A stretch of DNA of 64,000 nucleotides. Origin: Cryomorphaceae bacterium (GTDB taxonomy: Bacteria; Bacteroidota; Bacteroidia; Flavobacteriales_D; Sanyastnellaceae). Positions within the stretch are counted from its first letter, which is position 1. Every line of letters begins with the position of its first letter. The stretch spans positions 124,001 to 188,000 of the forward strand of contig WGNM01000023.1 of NCBI GenBank assembly GCA_016124575.1. The letters are read 5' to 3'. Shown here in pieces: positions 62,501 through 64,000 of the stretch. Under the pieces are notes generated by a model that was given only the letters and a program-made list of their open reading frames with translations, was not told the origin of the DNA and did not search any database. The position numbers were made by a program, and so were the translations under genes.

Positions 62501-64000
62501 TTGTAAATGCCCGCAATCAAGTCTGTTAAATCTTCATCTGTTGAAGCAAATCCATTGGTTCCAACCCAGTTTACTACTGTCGCACCAGTTCCTCCTGTGA
62601 TGATTAGGTCAATAGATCCGTTGCCAAGACCTGCGCACGACACGTCGGTTTGGGTTGCGTCTAGCTGCACCCCATCAGAGTCAGAAATACTCACTTGACC
62701 TTCTTTCGGACAGTTATTCGCATCGGTAACAGTTACAGTATACGTTCCTGCAGGAAGGTTTGAAATGGTAGCGTCTGTTCCAACAGGATTTCCTTGATCA
62801 TCTACCCATGCGTAGGTTAGTGGATCATCACCCCCCGTAGCTGTTACGGTTATTTCACCTTCGGCATTCCCACAAGTTGAATTTGTTGTTTCAAAATCCA
62901 AGATGATATTGATGAGTTCAATAACTTCAAATATTTCAGACACTTCACATCCGTTATCATCAGTTACTGTGGCAACGTACTCGCGTGAAGCAAGATCCAT
63001 GATGTCTTCATCTGTTGAGAGGTAGCCTGCGGCAGTCCATTCAATGCTATACGGCGCGGCACCACCTGTAATGGTTAGGTCAATTGCCCCTGTTTCATCA
63101 CCACGGCAAATTACTGGTGTCAGATTGGCCGACAACTCAATTGGCGAAAGGTCGTCGAGAACAACCGGCAATACGATAAAACACCCTGCGGCATCTGTAA
63201 TTGTAACCTCGTAGCTTCCGGAGCCAATGTTATCTAGGTTTTGGTCTGTTGATGTGAAGCCATTCGGGCCTGACCACAAGAAATCATACGGTGTAATGCC
63301 ACCAACAGGGTCAATTATGATTTGACCTGTGTTTTGTCCTCCACAAACAGGCAATACTGTTGAAACATCAACAACCAAGGCTTGTACTGGTGCAAGTTCA
63401 AAATCTATCGACAACACACATCCTGTTTGATCTGTTACAGTAACAGTGTAGGTGTCTGCTTCAAGCGCACTAATGTCTTCATCTGTTGAACTATATCCGT
63501 TCAACGATGTCCATACGATATCGTAAGGAGGTGTGCCACCCGCCAATGTAAGATCAATTGCTCCGATTGGATTTCCTGAACAATCCAAATCTGTGACCGC
63601 AGCAGTGATGTTCAGCACGTTTGGCGGCGTTATTCCAACACTTGTTTCCACAACACAGTTCAAGGCATCAGTTATAACAACATCGTATACCCCTTGGGCA
63701 ACGTCTATCAGATCTTCAGTGTTGTAGGTATTTCCATTCGGGTCGGTCCAAACAATTCCATATCCTGGTGTCCCGCCGGTGATTGTTGCATCAACAGATA
63801 TTAAATCATCGGGACAGACAACAGGTGAAAGCACGACATCAACCGTTACTTCTTGTGGTTCGAATATTTCGAATTGCGCAGTTTTTTGGCATCCGGTGTT
63901 GTCGCTAATCACAACATCATACACTCCTGCCATCAAATCGAAAACATCGATGTTGGTTGAGTTAAAGCCTATTGGGCCTGTCCATTCCGCCGTGTAAGGC
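59542..64000 (-). CDS. Giant SprB-repeat adhesin, T9SS type B cargo (5' end beyond window)
   Basis: At least 1485 residues, open to the right edge without a start, so the N-terminus lies outside. The visible part holds 16 tandem repeats of about 77 residues, each ending with the motif G-x-Y-x-V-x-V-x-D-x-x-G-C (VYDVVITDALNC, TYTVTVTDQTGC, VYTVDIIDASGC and others), the SprB-type repeat. An extra Ig-like module and the type B domain (DIPSGFTPNGDAMNDQWIIA ... YSRWGEEVFSSNGY ... TGPVTIVR) finish it. SprB-type adhesins mediate attachment and gliding. It lies upstream of the PorP/SprF partner with 1-nt overlap. Copies are diverged rather than identical. Confidence 0.95.
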   Translation of the reverse strand, partial: PYTAEWTGPIGFNSTNIDVFDLMAGVYDVVISDNTGCQKTAQFEIFEPQEVTVDVVLSPVVCPDDLISVDATITGGTPGYGIVWTDPNGNTYNTEDLIDVAQGVYDVVITDALNCVVETSVGITPPNVLNITAAVTDLDCSGNPIGAIDLTLAGGTPPYDIVWTSLNGYSSTDEDISALEADTYTVTVTDQTGCVLSIDFELAPVQALVVDVSTVLPVCGGQNTGQIIIDPVGGITPYDFLWSGPNGFTSTDQNLDNIGSGSYEVTITDAAGCFIVLPVVLDDLSPIELSANLTPVICRGDETGAIDLTITGGAAPYSIEWTAAGYLSTDEDIMDLASREYVATVTDDNGCEVSEIFEVIELINIILDFETTNSTCGNAEGEITVTATGGDDPLTYAWVDDQGNPVGTDATISNLPAGTYTVTVTDANNCPKEGQVSISDSDGVQLDATQTDVSCAGLGNGSIDLIITGGTGATVVNWVGTNGFASTDEDLTDLIAGIYNAQVEDELGCLAFASIEIQISPNILEVTGAASDLDCGSTNTGSIDITAIGGTGDLSFSWTGPNGFVDVAEDISNLEAGDYQVIVTDEETCSVSAAFTLLAFEAVDVQIDITDVTCASGTDGSISTSIVSGVAPFTFLWLGPNGFTSANSDIALLEGGDYQLTVTDAEGCVFDQTITVVDGNVIDIQTLATEPACLATDGVLEAFVFGGNGEPFSYFWYDTDNGNALISTNAAATNLAAGNYYIEVFDAEGCQANLDVALSNSEGDLTTSITDVLCFGQANGAIELTVNGLTAPYTFDWVNDGAYTADTEDIADLEAGVYTVDIIDASGCFVSGTFEVDQPAEIIIDVVRTDLLCNGVAEGAIETTITGDAFEYLFDWTGSDGFVSADQSLTNLEAGCYDLIVTGINDCIATTQVCIITPDTLDVISIPTGIVCNGANTGSIEIEISGGTGAYTTDWVGPDSFTSSDEDIFNLFAGQYDLQITDENGCAIQTSVQVDQSDAIVLVADTILPACPGEASGGFNLSVSGGFGPYTLTWSDINGEIGTGPSISGLSAGIYTVVAQDAAMCETTVNFELQDPEPIVINAVDIDVLCNGDNNGSIEIDVTGGVAPYSTFWVGPNGFSSTAEDIFSLEPGTYELTLGDDAGCVVTQQFQIEEPQLLEVSITGIVDATCLTSEDGSISIAVLGGVEEYTITWTDADGNTQNTQNLENVGVGMYDLLVEDANGCSFEATALSIGFTGDAVADAGPDLMLCDGNLVFIIGENNGATSTWWEDSNSNQIAVTDTLSTTQGLGDLTYTYFVQDGDCIVSDEVVVTFNPLPTVNAGEDQEVFAEETATLGGNPTTDSNNLIVWSPAGLLQNDDEQNPQTIELSASSYFYVEVTDLKGCSATDSTFVLIIPSIDIPSGFTPNGDAMNDQWIIANSAFYPNIQVNVYSRWGEEVFSSNGYNTPWDGTYNGDPLPIGTYYYVIEVNEPQFQNPITGPVTIVR
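60290..64000 (-). repeat. SprB-type repeat array, about 230 nt period, 16 copies visible
   Basis: Within the giant adhesin, about 76-79-residue units recur: a conserved start (C.G..TG.I...V.GG..PY...W), a middle with S-T-D-E-D-L, and the end G.Y.V.V.D..GC. The number continues beyond the window's right edge. At DNA level copies diverge, so no simple tandem-repeat instability is expected, but long reads may be needed to assemble it. Confidence 0.9.

Noticed and set aside
59542-64000. CRISPR-like array suspected from periodic repeats
   Set aside because: The period is about 230 nt, the copies are diverged and encode protein; there are no short identical repeats with unique spacers and no cas genes.

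Overview
The window is a piece of a Bacteroidota chromosome, most likely a marine or freshwater member of the Flavobacteriales. The evidence is: several secreted proteins with type IX secretion (T9SS) C-terminal sorting domains (both the short 'Por' type and the gliding-motility-associated type B form), a PorP/SprF protein next to an SprB-repeat adhesin, TAnnTTTG-type -7 promoter elements, little sign of Shine-Dalgarno sequences, Bacteroidota-type families (bifunctional PGI/PMI, deoxyhypusine-synthase-like protein, DUF3108), and moderate GC. No phage, insertion sequence or CRISPR array was seen. Both edges cut a gene: tsf on the left and a giant SprB-repeat adhesin on the right.

Region by region. 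1-2.5 kb: ribosomal operon rplM-rpsI-rpsB-tsf (minus strand) with a well-matched promoter and a hairpin leader before rpsB. 2.5-5.5 kb: tRNA-Val, a small acidic protein, and a polyamine pair (deoxyhypusine-synthase-like protein and arginine decarboxylase). 5.7-14.9 kb: secreted and envelope proteins (two T9SS proteins, an M43 metalloprotease, an outer-membrane barrel, a CsgG/TolB-like protein) and an HTH protein with candidate operators. 15-25.5 kb: two tRNAs, a Dna2-like nuclease-helicase, a YkpA-like ABC-F protein with a degenerate second P-loop, a secreted thioredoxin-fold protein, RNase R and an rRNA-methyltransferase-like protein. 25.5-26.2 kb: a decayed T9SS cargo pseudogene. 26.2-34.2 kb: miaE, pepP, a RidA/DUF3108/tryptophan dioxygenase group, an M23 lipoprotein and lysS. 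34.4-40 kb: a giant PKD-repeat T9SS adhesin. 40-50.2 kb: PGI/PMI, lipB, a TPR protein, a serine hydrolase operon ending in a PolB-like exonuclease, an outer-membrane protein divergent from a LytTR regulator, rlmN and lepA. 50.3-55.5 kb: an ECF sigma factor, an anti-sigma-like protein carrying PKD and T9SS C-terminal modules, and a 1185-residue T9SS adhesin. 55.5-64 kb: radA, rsmI, two small genes, porP/sprF and the SprB-like adhesin.

The two regulatory units are the most interesting parts. (1) The ECF sigma gene overlaps by 29 nt a gene for a one-pass membrane protein whose outer half looks like a T9SS cargo C-terminus, and a real T9SS adhesin follows. The sigma gene and the giant adhesin at 34 kb share a GCAAC-N17-C[AG]TC upstream motif typical in layout of ECF promoters. 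(2) A LytTR response regulator lacks the phospho-acceptor aspartate (Asn57 instead), and between it and a divergent outer-membrane protein gene lie two 19-bp direct repeats at exactly 21-bp spacing, the layout expected for a LytTR operator.

Other points: four genes have a -7 element exactly 4 nt before the start codon, suggesting leaderless mRNAs; five convergent gene pairs abut or overlap at their stop codons. All functions are inferred from sequence by eye; no database search was run.
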